Assembly: GCA_002914805.1 (NCBI GenBank)
Contig: JXTB01000179.1
Location: 671,682 to 735,681 of the forward strand
DNA length: 64,000 nucleotides
Source of the DNA: Parasponia andersonii
Taxonomy: Eukaryota; Streptophyta; Magnoliopsida; Rosales; Cannabaceae
Direction of reading: 5' to 3'
A model generated the notes under the pieces. It worked only from the letters and a program-made list of their open reading frames with translations, ran no database searches and was not told the origin of the DNA. Positions 23,075-33,540 of the stretch are shown here, in pieces (positions within the stretch are counted from its first letter, which is position 1; each line of letters begins with the position of its first letter). Made by a program: the position numbers and the translations under genes.

Positions 23075-24050
23075 ATGACTACCAGTAGTTTAGCATCTCT
23101 TTAAGTTCCACCACTTCAAGGCAGCAACTTGGATAATTAGACTATCAAAATAAAGGTCCTCTTTGGAGCACTTGATGTCTAGTATATAGTGCAGAAATGC
23201 TACGGAGAGCAAAGAGATGAGGCGGCACTATCCTCAACACAAAATGATAATTTAAAAGACTCAAGAAAGAGAGAGAAAAAGGCTCTCTTTCTCATTTACT
23301 AGGCCTTAGATAACAATGAGTTTGAGAAAATCTCAAGTGCAATATCCGCCAAGGAAGCATGGAGAAACTTCAAATCTCATACAAAGGAGAAGAGAAAGTT
23401 AAAAAGTTTGCCTTCAAACTCTAAGAGGAGAGTTTGATTTACTACACATGACAAAGATTGAGTCAGTCTCTGACTACTTTTCTAGAGTTCTAACCATTTC
23501 CAAACAAACGAAGTGAAATGGTGAGAAACTAGAAAATGTTACAATCATGAAAAAAATTCTTCGATCGTTAGATCAAAAATTCGAGAATATTGTTACTGTC
23601 ATTGAAGAACCCAAAGACTTAGGAGCCATGATGATGGAACAACTCTTAGGTTCCTTACAAGCCCACAAAGAAAAGAAAAAGAAGATGCAAAATTTCAATG
23701 AGCAACTCCTAAAGGCTCAACTCTGAGAGAAAGAAGAAGATTCTGTCAATAGAAGAAGACATGGAAGAGGTTGAGGCCAAGGAATAGGTCGCAGGTGTGG
23801 AAGAGGATGCTTCAACAATAATTATGAAAATGAAGATAGACGAGAAAGTTTGATAAGAGGTCGTGGAAGAGGTAACCCACAGCATTGGTATGACAAGTCT
23901 CAAATCAAGTGTCACAACTGTCAGAGATATGGTCATTATGCTTCCGAATATAGAGGTCTAAAGAAGGTGCAAGAAAGAGCCAACTATGCCAAGATAAAAG
24001 ACAAGAGGAAGATATATTATTGTTAGCATGCAAGGAGACCAATGGGTGCC
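23075..24050 (+). pseudogene. Copia B gag (decayed)
   Basis: Gag starts near the ATG at 23075 (MTTSSLASL). Recognisable pieces are KVLFGALDV, ALDNNEFEKISSAISAKEAW (23300-23360) and a basic linker before the zinc knuckle. The knuckle at about 23895-23955 reads KCHNCQRYGHYASEY, in which the last cysteine of the CCHC box is replaced by tyrosine (TAT for TGT). Many stops, mostly TAG/TAA at former CAG/CAA/TGG codons, and frameshifts break the frame. Confidence 0.75.
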
Positions 24051-24849
24051 AAGAAAATATGTGGTGTCTTGACAGCGGAGCAACCAATCATATGTGTGGA
24101 AGAAGAGATATGTTAGTAAAGCTTGAGAGTCAGTGACTGGGAATGTTTCATTTGGAGATGATTCCAAGGCAGCAATAAAGGGTAAAAGTAAAATTCTCAT
24201 ATGCTTGAGAAATGGAGAACATCAGTTTATTCTAAACGTTTACTATGTGCCTAATATGAAGAGTAATATCTTGAGTCTTAGAGAAATGCTATGATATTCA
24301 CATGAAAGAAAATAGTCTTTCTTTAAGAGACAATAGAAACAAGTTAATCACCAAAATGCCAATGACAAGAAATAGAATGTTCTTGTTACATATTCAAAAT
24401 GATATAACAAAATGTCTAAAGGCTTAGCAAAATGTCTAAAGGCTTGCTACAAAGTAATATCTTGAGTCTTAGAGAAATGCTATGATATTCACATGAAAGA
24501 AAATAGTCTTTCTTTAAGAGATAATAGAAACAAGTTAATCACCAAAATGCCAATGACAAGAAATAGAATGTTCTTATTACATATTCAAAATGATATAGCA
24601 AAATGTCTAAAGGCTTGCTACAAAGATTCATCATGGCTTTGGCACTTAAGGTCTGGATATCTCAAGTTTGACAGACTAGAATTATTAGCAAAGAAGGAGA
24701 TGGTTCGAAATCTATCCTTCATCAGTCAACCAGACCAATCATGTGAAGGTCATAGGGAAAGCAATTCAGAAGAAACTTTCCAAGAGAATCGAGTTCCTGA
24801 GTCCATAAACTGCTTGCGCTTATACATACCGACGTATGTGGCCCAATAA
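24050..24849 (+). pseudogene. Copia B protease and GAG-pre-integrase (decayed, internally duplicated)
   Basis: The protease begins MWCLDSGATNHMCGRRD near 24060, keeping the DSG catalytic triplet. Its C-terminal part, up to the start of the GAG-pre-integrase domain, is present twice because of a 191-bp tandem duplication (24264-24454 and 24455 onward). The second copy continues open at 24493-24849 through FLLHIQNDIAKCLKACYKD and SSWLWHLRSGYLKFD, the pre-integrase HxxxH-type region in which the second histidine (GHL) is now GYL. The knuckle end CEG is followed by a frameshift. Confidence 0.75.
24264..24630 (+). repeat. 191-bp tandem duplication in copia B
   Basis: The block starting TAATATCTTGAGTCTTAGAG at 24264 recurs at 24455. 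The copies differ at a few positions (GAGACAATAG versus GAGATAATAG, TTCTTGTTAC versus TTCTTATTAC, ATATAACA versus ATATAGCA), so this duplication is old and real, unlike the 520-bp one. Confidence 0.85.
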
Positions 24850-25330
24850 GACCAAGCTCTCTCGGTAAGAGTAACTACTTTCTCCTCTTTATCGATGATT
24901 TTTCAAGAAAGACCTGAGTATATTTCTTAAAGGAAAAATCAGAAGTGTTCGAAAAATTTAAGAAGTTAAAGGCACTTGTTGAAAAGGAAAGTGGTCGAAG
25001 TATCAAGGCAATGAGATCTGATAGAGGAGGAGAATTCACATCTCACGAATTTCAAAAGTATTGTGAAGACAGTGGCATCTGCCATCCTTTAACAATACCA
25101 AGATCTCTCCAACAGAATGGTGTCGTAGAAAGGAAAAATAGAACAATCTTAGACACAGCCAGAAGTATGCTCAAAAGCAAAGGAATGCTAAAGGAGTTTT
25201 GGGCTGAAGCTATAGCTTGTGCAGTTTACCTGTCAAATCGCTCTCCAACAAGAAACGTATGAGGAAAGACGCCACAAGAAGCTTGGAGTAGAAGAAAGCA
25301 TAGAATCTCTCACCTAAAAGTGTTTGGAAG
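24850..25330 (+). pseudogene. Copia B integrase core (decayed)
   Basis: The catalytic core is seen as [11 protein letters not shown] (first catalytic D, near 24890, in a broken frame). An open stretch 24945-25262 follows with IKAMRSDRGGEFTSHEF (second D) and LQQNGVVERKNRTILD (catalytic E), so the DDE triad residues are still visible. It ends at a TGA (CGA or similar originally) near 25260 and continues as GKTPQEAWSRRK and HLKVFGSIAYAHV to 25350. A further open piece at 25475-25804 (EESTWEW, then SSSSSSSERIPRLRSLQEIYE) is the integrase-RT linker. Confidence 0.8.
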
Positions 25331-25799
25331 CATAGCTTATGCTCACGTGCTTGATAAAAAGAGAACAAGCTCGATGATAAAAGTGAAAAGTTTATCTTCA
25401 TCAGCTACGACTCTAACTCAAAAGGCTACAAGCTTTATAATCCAAGCAATGGTAAGACTATTATTAGTCACGATGTGAAGTTTGACGAAGAAAGTACCTG
25501 GGAATGGTACACACAAGAGGGAAATTATGACTTCTTACCATACATTGAAGAAGAAAGCGAGCAACAGAGAATAGAGCAAGTAAGAGAAGAACTGCAAAAG
25601 CCTGTTGCCCTACTTACTTCACCAATGGCAAGCACTCATCAAGAAACAATACCAAGATCGTCTTCAAGTAGTAGTTCAAGTGAAAGGATACCAAGATTAA
25701 GGAGCTTACAAGAGATATATGAGGTGACTGAGAATCAAAATGACTTTACTCTCTTTTGCCTCCTTGCTGATTATGAACCATTAAACTTTGATGAAGCTA

Positions 25800-27829
25800 C
25801 ATAAAGTAAAGAGTGGCAAAATACGCTGGATGAAGAAATAAAGGCGATCACATAGAATGATATATGGGAGCTTGCTACACTTCCAAAAGAACACAAAGCA
25901 ATCGATATAAAATGGGTTTACAAGGCTAAAAAGAATGCTAAAAGAGAAGTGGAGAGATATAAGGCAAGATTGGTCGCAAAGGGATACAATCAAAGACCCG
26001 GCATAGACTATGATGAGGTATTTACTCTTGTCGCTCATTTAGAAATAGTACGATTGATTATCTCATTGGCTGCTCAAAATAAATAGAAAATTTATCAAAT
26101 GATTGTTAAGTCTGCTTTCTTAAATAGAGTTTTTGAAGAGGAAGTCGATATAGAGCAACCATCTGGGTATGAGATTAAGGGACAAGAAGATAAGGTCCTA
26201 AAGTTGAAGAAGGCCCAGGCCCTTTATGGGTTAAAGCAAGCACCAAGAGCATGGAATATCTGCATCGACAAGTACTTCAAAAATAACAACTTCATTAAAT
26301 GTCCTTATGAGCATGCGTTGTACATCAAAGTAAAGGATGGAGATATCTTGATCGTATACCTCTATGTCAATGATCTAATCTTCACGGGGAGTAATCTATC
26401 CATGTTCGAAGAGTTTAAGAAAGCAATGACAAAGGGGTTTGAGATGACTGACATCGGACTCATATGTTACTATCTTGGCATAGAAATGAAGCAAGAAGGA
26501 GATGGAATTTTCATTTCACAAGAAGGCTATGCTAAGGAGATCATCAAGAAGTTCAAGATAAATGATTGCAAGGCTGTCAATACACCGATCGAATATAGAG
26601 TCAAGCTATCAAACCATGATGAAGGAGAAAAAGTGGATCCAACACTTTACAAGAGCTTAGTTGGAAGTTTGCGCTACCTGACTTGCACAAGACCTGACAT
26701 TTTCTATGCTGTAGGCCTGGTTAGTCGCTACATAGAATCTTCAACAATCACTCACTTGAAAGTTGCCAAAAGAATCCTTCGATATATTAAAGGTACAACT
26801 AATTTTGGCTTACGATATTCATCATCTAATAACTATAATCTTGTGGGTTATAGTAACAGTAATTGGAATGGAGACTTAGATAATCGAAAGAGTACAAGTG
26901 GTTTTATATTCTTCATGGGAGATACTTCTTTCACATGGATGTCTAAGAAGTAACTAATCGTTACACTTTCAAGTTGTGAAGTAGAGTATGTTGCAACTAC
27001 ATCATGTGTCTGTTATGCGATTTGGCTACGAAACTTATTGAAGAAACTATGCATTTCACAGAATGAACTCACTGAGATCTACATTGACAATAAATCAGCA
27101 ATTACTTTGGCAAAGAATCCCGTCTTCCATGATAGAAGTAAGTATATCGATACCCGTTACCATTATATAAGAGAATGTGTTGCAAGAAATGATGTGCAAC
27201 TGAAGTATGTGAAGACTCAAGATCAAATGATAGATATTTTTACCAAACCACTCAAGCATGAAGATTTTCTTAAGTTAANAAGTTGCCAAAAGAATCCTTC
27301 GATATATTAAAGGTACAACTAATTTTGGCTTACGATATTCATCATCTAATAACTATAATCTTGTGGGTTATAGTAACAGTAATTGGAATGGAGACTTAGA
27401 TAATCGAAAGAGTACAAGTGGTTTTATATTCTTCATGGGAGATACTTCTTTCACATGGATGTCTAAGAAGTAACTAATCGTTACACTTTCAAGTTGTGAA
27501 GTAGAGTATGTTGCAACTACATCATGTGTCTGTTATGCGATTTGGCTACGAAACTTATTGAAGAAACTATGCATTTCACAGAATGAACTCACTGAGATCT
27601 ACATTGACAATAAATCAGCAATTACTTTGGCAAAGAATCCCGTCTTCCATGATAGAAGTAAGTATATCGATACCCGTTACCATTATATAAGAGAATGTGT
27701 TGCAAGAAATGATGTGCAACTGAAGTATGTGAAGACTCAAGATCAAATGATAGATATTTTTACCAAACCACTCAAGCATGAAGATTTTCTTAAGTTAAAA
27801 AACTTACTAGGTGTCATAAATCAAGTTTA
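25800..27829 (+). pseudogene. Copia B reverse transcriptase and RNase H (decayed)
   Basis: RT begins KEWQNTLDEEIKAI near 25810, with IKWVYKAKKN, YKARLVAKGYNQ and the open stretch 26099-26953 (KAQALYGLKQAPRAW). The metal-binding box is YVND, so the second catalytic aspartate is lost (GAT to AAT) and polymerase activity is not expected. RNase H is seen as YSNSNWNGDLDNRKSTSG (26840-26900), where the first catalytic aspartate of the usual DSDWAGD is also N. It continues through SCEVEYVATTSC and IYIDNKSAITLAKN to DIFTKPLKHEDFLKL and a stop at 27827. The C-terminal part occurs twice because of a 520-bp tandem duplication. Confidence 0.85.
26760..27799 (+). repeat. 520-bp tandem duplication ending at an N
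   Basis: 26760-27279 is repeated at 27280-27799. By eye I found no difference except the ambiguous base N at 27279, which is A in the second copy (27799). Both copies encode the RNase H C-terminal part. The rest of the element has decayed strongly, so two identical copies with an N at their junction point to an assembly or gap-filling error. Confidence 0.9.
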
Positions 27830-27837
27830 AGGGGGAG

Positions 27838-28208
27838 TGTTAGAAATAAACTTCTTTGTGACCCATTGGGCTATAGTTGAGATATTTGGGCTTCTGTTGT
27901 GAGTTGGGTTTGTTTTGATATGTGTGTCTAATAAGCCATAGTTTAATATCCAAATTTCTAGAGTATTCTTGTATTTGCTAGATTACTCTTATATTTTGTA
28001 TAATTAATTAGGTAGTGGAAATTATATAGAGCATCTAGAATCATCCTTATAGTAGTATAAATAAAGTGCTTCTCCCTCCATTTTGTATCAAGTAAAAGAG
28101 AAATAATTCAAGTAGTAATATAAGTTCTTCTCTTCTATCAAAATTCTCTCTAGTTTCTTCCTTATCCTTTCTAGCCTTTTTAGCCTTAAAAATCTCCTAT
28201 TTCCAATA
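27838..28208 (+). repeat. Copia B 3' LTR (371 bp)
   Basis: Starts TGTTAGAAATAAAC right after the polypurine tract AAGGGGGAG (27829-27837) and ends near TTTCCAATA at 28208. It pairs with the 5' LTR. Confidence 0.85.
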
Positions 28209-28474
28209 ACTCTTAGTAACAAAAACTCAACTCATATTAAAATACTCCAAGTAGGAGTAAAATTATATCAACAGGTGCTTTGTGAAAATCACAATAACAA
28301 ATACAAAATTAAAGAAAGAAAGCGTTCATTCCAAGAGATATATACATATGTATATTAGTTGATGGGAGAAGAAAGTAGAATCACGAAGGGTCAATTGTCT
28401 TTACAAATTAAAACATGGGTTTGGTCATCCGAACCCCAAAAAAGCATGGAAAAAAAAGGAATTTGAAGCCTAGC
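28209..28474. other. Short spacer between copia B and Tat element 1
   Basis: AT-rich, no gene seen. Confidence 0.5.
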
Positions 28475-29274
28475 TGTGGGGCCCGTTCCTAGACCACATG
28501 CCACGTGGACGATTACATAGCAAAATAGGCAACAAAGGGCATGCGTTATCTGTTATGTTTCCAGAGTGACCAATCTAAAGCCAAGCGAGTTGCACGTGAT
28601 ACTTTTTGGTCCCGTGGGCTGTCAGAGGCCAAATCACTCCATCCAAGACCCCGGACCGATTTGGCACAACTCATTCCCTACTTCCACAGCTAGGGGTCGG
28701 GAGGCTCAGGGGTCTTCTAGACTCAGACAAGACATTTAATGCGATCCTGAATAAGGTACGTGCATTGGACAAACCGACCTGATAGAACGGTGGCTTGTTA
28801 AAAGTCTCACCTTAATAGACTCGGTCCATAGGGGACAGTGGAAATCAGTCCTCGACCATACAAGGGGAATCACGGTAATCATAGCCCGTGATCTCCGAAG
28901 TAAATCCAGAGGAGAGAAGGTATTTTGTCTTGGGATTGAGAATCATGAGGTTCATAGCCCAGGACTACATTTATAAGCAATGAGCTCTCGATAAAAGGGG
29001 GCATGTATGCATAAAAAGAGATATCTGAAAAGAAAAAAAAAGCTTATGAGAAGAGAAAAAAATATATTTTTATAAAAAAGAAAAACTAAATCCTGGCTAC
29101 CAAAAAAAACTACTGACTTAAGCATCGGAGAGTCTTTGCAGGTGGCAACCCCCGCCTCTCCGACCCTGCTCAAAGCCAGGAGCACTTCAAGATAGCTAGG
29201 ATACGAAGACAGTTGGAAGGAACAACATCAGCAGTTTAGCGACACGTGGATAGCTGGTGGAAACCGCTCCAACA
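28475..29274 (+). repeat. Tat 1 5' LTR (800 bp)
   Basis: Starts TGTGGGGCCCGTTCC and ends AAACCGCTCCAACA. Reverse-complement similarity to the Tat 2 LTR runs its full length, including CCACGTGG, the block GACTTAAGCATCGGAGAG, TCTTTGCAGGTGGC and the terminal GGTGGAAACCGCTCC. Within it a TATAAAAA-rich stretch lies near 29060-29090. GC-richer than the flanks. Confidence 0.82.
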
Positions 29275-29275
29275 G

Positions 29276-29294
29276 TTTGGCGCCGTCTGTGGGA
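29276..29294 (+). other. Tat 1 primer binding site
   Basis: TTTGGCGCCGTCTGTGGGA follows the LTR end by one base. TGGCGCC-type primer sites are usual in Tat/Athila elements. Confidence 0.75.
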
Positions 29295-29380
29295 ATCCAT
29301 TTTTTCTTTGAGTGCGAGAGGAAGAGTCGGAGTCTCACGATCGCAATCTCCCTGAACAAGAAGCCATATAACATTAGAAG

Positions 29381-31060
29381 ATGGCACCTTCAAGAATGAA
29401 AACCAGAAGCACACGTCCCGACGCTGACGGGAATCCACCCGACGTTGAAGGAAGCTCCCTGGGAGCGCAACCTGCACTGGAACAAAAGCTGGACCAGATG
29501 CTCGCCGCGCTGGCAGAAGCAAGCCAGAAAGCAGAGATTGCCCATGAGGCCATCATAGGTTTAAAAGATGAAGTTACAGAGGTGCGCAGGGATAACGCCC
29601 GCCTCGAGGGCTGCTGGCAAGTGAAGTCAGGAGCGAGCAAAGGGAAGATTTCGACGCAGAAGTCGAACAAGAATCTGGGTACCAACCGCCGAGGGAAATG
29701 CCCACCCCATCCTGATCATGGATGCAGGGAGAGCAACAAAGCCAGACGAGGCCATTCCGAGCCAGAGCGGATGTAGCCAGATGACACCAAGAAAGCCTTG
29801 AAGGTGTGCTTCCCAACTTGAAGTAAGAAATGATGGCAGAGCTGAGTAAGAGGCTTGGGGCCCATCACAGCCAAACCCCCGATGACCTGGCTGAGCAAAC
29901 TGTGCGAGGGATCGGCCGAACAGCCTTCGCTGATTGGATCCAGATGGAGCCCAAGCCGAGAGACTTCACTACTACAATCTTTAGGCCGTTCGAGGGGAAA
30001 ATCGATCCCCTCGATCGCATATATCATTTTCAGTAGAAGATGGCCTTGGAAACCAGGGACGAAGCTGTAACCTGCAAGGTTTTCTCCATAACCCTGGCGG
30101 GACCGGCTCTATTATGGTTCAGACTGCTCTCAGAGAAATCTATAAACGGTTTCAAAGATTTCTACAAACTTTTCTTGAAGCAGTACGTGGGTGCCCGGAG
30201 GCAGCAAAAAACCATGCGAGACCTTGACGGCTGGAACAAACCATAAACGAGTCTCCAAAAGAATACTTGACGTGTTTCCTAGAGGTGATGTCCCTAGTGC
30301 ACAACACCGATTCAATCCAAGCCGCGAGCTCGTAAGTTAGGGGCCTGCAGCCAGGATCGATGCCATCGGATCACCTACTCTTAAACCTTCCGTACGATAT
30401 GGTAGACGTCCAGGCCAAATCGGAAGGGATATTCAGGGTACTGGAAAGCAACCAGAAAACACCCAAGGCATCTGCTGCGATAACAACAACGCCGGAGCAA
30501 ATCCTGATCCCGCAAGGGGTAAAGAGGCCCACGCCAGTCCGAGGGCTGATTCCAAAACAGGAAGCCCCCACCCAAGGCTGTCAAGAAGGCAGCAAGAGGA
30601 GGAAGGTGTCCCGTGACCCACTGCCGAAGTACGAGCTCAATACGCTGATCGATGTGATCTACCTCCAAAACAAGGACAGAGGCATTTTCAAAGACCCGCC
30701 CAAATCTGGCGTTCTTGAGCACATGAAAAACAGGAACATGTACTGCCAATTTCACAAAGATCACGGACATGACACCATCAACTGCTGCAACCTCTATGCG
30801 CAGGTCATAATGGCAATTCATGTTGGCAAATTGAAGCAGTATGTAAAGACGGGTGGAATCCAACCGCACGAAGATGCCATTAGGCCCGAAAAAGGCAAGC
30901 AGACCCAGGCCTCCAGGTCAGGAGACCAGGTCTTGAGGATAGTGCCGACTATCGTGGGCAGACTCGAGTAGACCTAGGGTCAAGAAGAGAAGGAAAAGTG
31001 CCTAAGAAAAACCGAAGAGAGGGTGAAGCGCCTGAGGGGAATGGGACATTCCGTCAACTA
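29381..31060 (+). pseudogene. Tat 1 gag (decayed)
   Basis: The capsid-type structural protein starts at ATG 29381 (MAPSRMKTRSTRPDADGNPP). A heptad-rich segment (ALEQKLDQMLAALAEASQKAE) looks like a coiled coil. After a frameshift near 29640 the core continues at 29830-30246 (QTVRGIGRTAFADWI, then KVFSITLAGPALLWFRLL, the retrotransposon gag core). At 30360-30971 comes LLLNLPYDMVDVQAKSEGIF, then the knuckle YCQFHKDHGHDTINC (CX2HX4HX4C, near 30745-30795). The end, LRIVPTIVGRLE, is followed by a stop and KRLRGMGHSVNYL. At least three frame changes and several stops are present. The matching protein of Tat 2 is clearly homologous through its whole length. Confidence 0.85.
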
Positions 31061-31099
31061 TTTGAGGGTAGGTGAAAGCTGCACCTCTGCCTCCCCCAT

Positions 31100-31660
31100 C
31101 GCCTTCACCTAGCAAGATTTGACCACAGTGTGCCTACCTCACGACGACTCCCTAGTAATTAAGTTGCAGATCGACTCCGCATTGGTCGGAAGGGTCCTGA
31201 TCGACAGTGGAAGCAGCGTCGATATCTTGTTCCTCAACACGTTCGAGAACATGGGCCTAAATCAAAACACGCTCAGGCCGACCTGTCAGCTGCTGTTCAC
31301 TTTTGATAGTACCAAGGTCAGCCCCTTGGGCATTGTGACGATGAAGGTCTGCGCAGTGGAGAGATGCTTGAACATGAGCTTCGTCGTTATCGACTGCCCA
31401 TCCTCCTTCAGCATCATCATGGGGAGAGGATGGATCCACGCCATGCATAGAGTTGCCTCCACCCTCCACCGGTCTTAAGTTGTCTATCAAAGGATGGTAC
31501 CTATACGATAGACATCAAAGAAGACCAGGCCTCTGTGAGGAAATATTTTTCAACAGCCCTGAAGGGACCTGATGTGAGTACGAACGCTCTGACGGGGGAC
31601 GAATAGCAATCAAAGAATCACCTGCCGGCATACATAAAATGGATCGAGGAGGAGTCTGAC
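31100..31660 (+). pseudogene. Tat 1 aspartic protease
   Basis: The open stretch 31119-31478 reads PHDDSLVIKLQIDSALVGR, then VLIDSGSSVDILFLNTF with an intact DSG catalytic triplet, SPLGIVTMKV, and the second conserved block FSIIMGRGWIHAMH (the usual YNxILGRxWLH). A frameshift near 31470 separates it from the linker to RT, which continues QASVRKYFSTALKGPD. Retroelement proteases of this type act as dimers to mature Gag-Pol. Confidence 0.82.
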
Positions 31661-33130
31661 GGACCAGAATCTATGATTGAGGAGCTGGTGGCAGTCCCTT
31701 TGAAAGAGGCGGAGCCGATGAAGGTAATATTAATCGGGGCTCTGTTGCCCGAAGAGGAAAAGAATGAGCTGTTGGGATTCCTGAGGCAGAATCAAGACGT
31801 CTTTGCTTGGTCTCACGACGACGTGCCCGGGATTGACCCCGCGCATGCCTGTCACCAGTTGAACATAGATCCCAATTTCCCTTCGGTCAGGCAGAGACCC
31901 CGAATGTTCGCACCAGGGAAAAACAGGGTGATCAACAAAGAGGTAGAGACGCTACTGGAGAACGGCCTAATCTTGGAATGCGTATACCTATGCTGGATCT
32001 CCAACCCAGTGGTAGTGAAGAAGAAGAACGACAACGACTGAACTTCTATAGACTTCACCAACTTGAACAAGGTTTGCCCAAAGGATAGCTTCCCCCTGCC
32101 AAAGATCAACCAAATGGTAGATGCAATGGCAAGATTTGACAGGATGAGTTTTTTAGATGCCTACTCGGGATACAACCAGATCCCCATGTACGAGAAAGAC
32201 CAGATCCACACGGCATTTATTACGGACTGAGGCCTGTACTGTTACAGACGCATACCGTTTGGTTTGAAGAATGCGGGGGTGACCTACCAGAGGCTCATGA
32301 ACAAAATATTTGTCAGACAGCTAGGGAAAACTATGGAAGTCTATATCGATGATATGATCGTAAAGAGCAGAGAAGCTTCGGGTCATCTGGGACATTTGGA
32401 CGAATGTTTCCAGATTCTGAGGCAATATTAGATGCGTCTGAACCCCAAGAAATGCACGTTTAGGGTGTCCTCCAGCTAATCCTACCCAGTTGTCCTCTAT
32501 CATAGACGTGCAGAGACCCTCGACTATTCGGGAAGTCCAGTGCCTAGCCAGGAAGATAGCCGCCCTCAGCCGGTTCGTCTCCAAGATGTCTGACTGATGC
32601 AAGCCTTTCTTCCAGTGCATAAAGAGAAGCTCCACTGTTGCTTAGGGGGAGGAACAGGACAAGGTACTGACAGACCTCAAGCTGTACCTAAGTCATCCGC
32701 CCATCCTGGCTTCCCAGACAGAGGGGGAGCACCTGTACGCTTATTTAGCAGTGTCAGAAGTAGCGATCAGCACCGTACTATTCATTGAGGAACATAGCAA
32801 GCAAAAGCTGGTGTTCTATATAAGCCGCATGCTCTTGGACGCCGAGACGCTATATAGTATGGTGGAGAAACTAGTCCTCACTCTGGTCAATGCTAAGAAG
32901 AGATCCAGGCAATACTTTGAAGCACACTCTATTACCGTGTACACGGATTTCCCCATCCGGCAGATCTTGACCAAACTACACCTATCGGGACGACTAACCA
33001 AGTGGGCCATCGAACTGGGGATATACGACAGCAAGTATCGGCCACCGAGTAGCGAAGAAAGGGCAGGTCATAGCGGATTTCCTGGTAGAAATCAAATCCT
33101 TCGGCAAGCTACACGATCCACTTCAAACAT
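31661..33130 (+). pseudogene. Tat 1 reverse transcriptase and gypsy RNase H (decayed)
   Basis: RT runs from the linker ENDVFAWSHDDVPGI-type segment (31790) through NPVVVKKKN, FTNLNKVCPKDSFPLP and FLDAYSGYNQIPM. The metal box is VYIDDMIVKS (near 32340), both aspartates intact. A stop replaces W/R at 32040 and 32230, and a further stop sits at 32431 (former CAG). A deletion of about 45 bp against Tat 2 near 32475 removes the GQFLGHIMSRRGIE segment and shifts the frame. RNase H is open at 32751-33034 (SEVAISTVLFIEEHSKQKLV, then VFYISRMLLDAET, TVYTDFPIRQIL). Confidence 0.85.
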
Positions 33131-33540
33131 CTCAGCCTTGCCACCCTTCAGCCTGGACCCTCTACACCGACGGATCCACGAATGCCTAGGGGTCAGGTAT
33201 CGAGATAGTCTTGCAGACCCCAACAGGACTCAGAGTAGAGAAAACCTTAAGGCTCAGTTTCCAGGCAACGAACAATGAGGCGGAGTACGAGGCCCTACTG
33301 CAAGGACTTAAACTGGCTCTGCATTTCGGAGTAGAGAGCATCGCAGTAATGACCGACTTGCAGTTAGTTGTGGGTCAGGTCAAGGGAGACTTCGAAGTAA
33401 AAGAACCGAGATTACACAGGTACTTCTCCAAAGTAATGGGGGAGAAAGCCCACTTTAGCAGCTTTAATATTGATTAGATTCCCAGAGAGATGAACCAGAA
33501 GGCCGATGAGCTAGCTAACAGTGCGTCGACTGGAGGAACG
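33131..33540 (+). pseudogene. Tat 1 second (archaeal-type) RNase H
   Basis: The start (LYTDGSTN, near 33165) gives the first catalytic D. The open stretch 33211-33477 has LSFQATNNEAEYEALLQGLK (catalytic E in NNEAEY) and VMTDLQLVVGQVKGDFEVKE (catalytic D). It ends IPREMNQKADELANSAS (final D in ADELA) after one stop at 33476. All four acidic positions are visible. A second RNase H before the integrase is diagnostic of Tat-clade elements. Confidence 0.85.

Larger units (their letters stand above)
22257..28208 (+). mobile_element. Copia element B (Tork/TNT1-like), both LTRs, dead
   Basis: Plus-strand Ty1/copia element of 5.95 kb, with 5' LTR 22257-22599, primer site 22603-22614, gag about 23075-24050, protease and GAG-pre-integrase to about 24720, integrase to about 25330, RT and RNase H to 27829, polypurine tract 27828-27837 and 3' LTR 27838-28208. 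The order protease-integrase-RT-RNase H is copia. The gag-pol wording (LDSGATNHMCG, SSWLWHLRSGYL, NGVVERKNRTILDTARSM) is that of TNT1-like elements. It carries two internal tandem duplications, catalytic substitutions and many stops. I could not match 5-bp target duplications. Confidence 0.88.
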
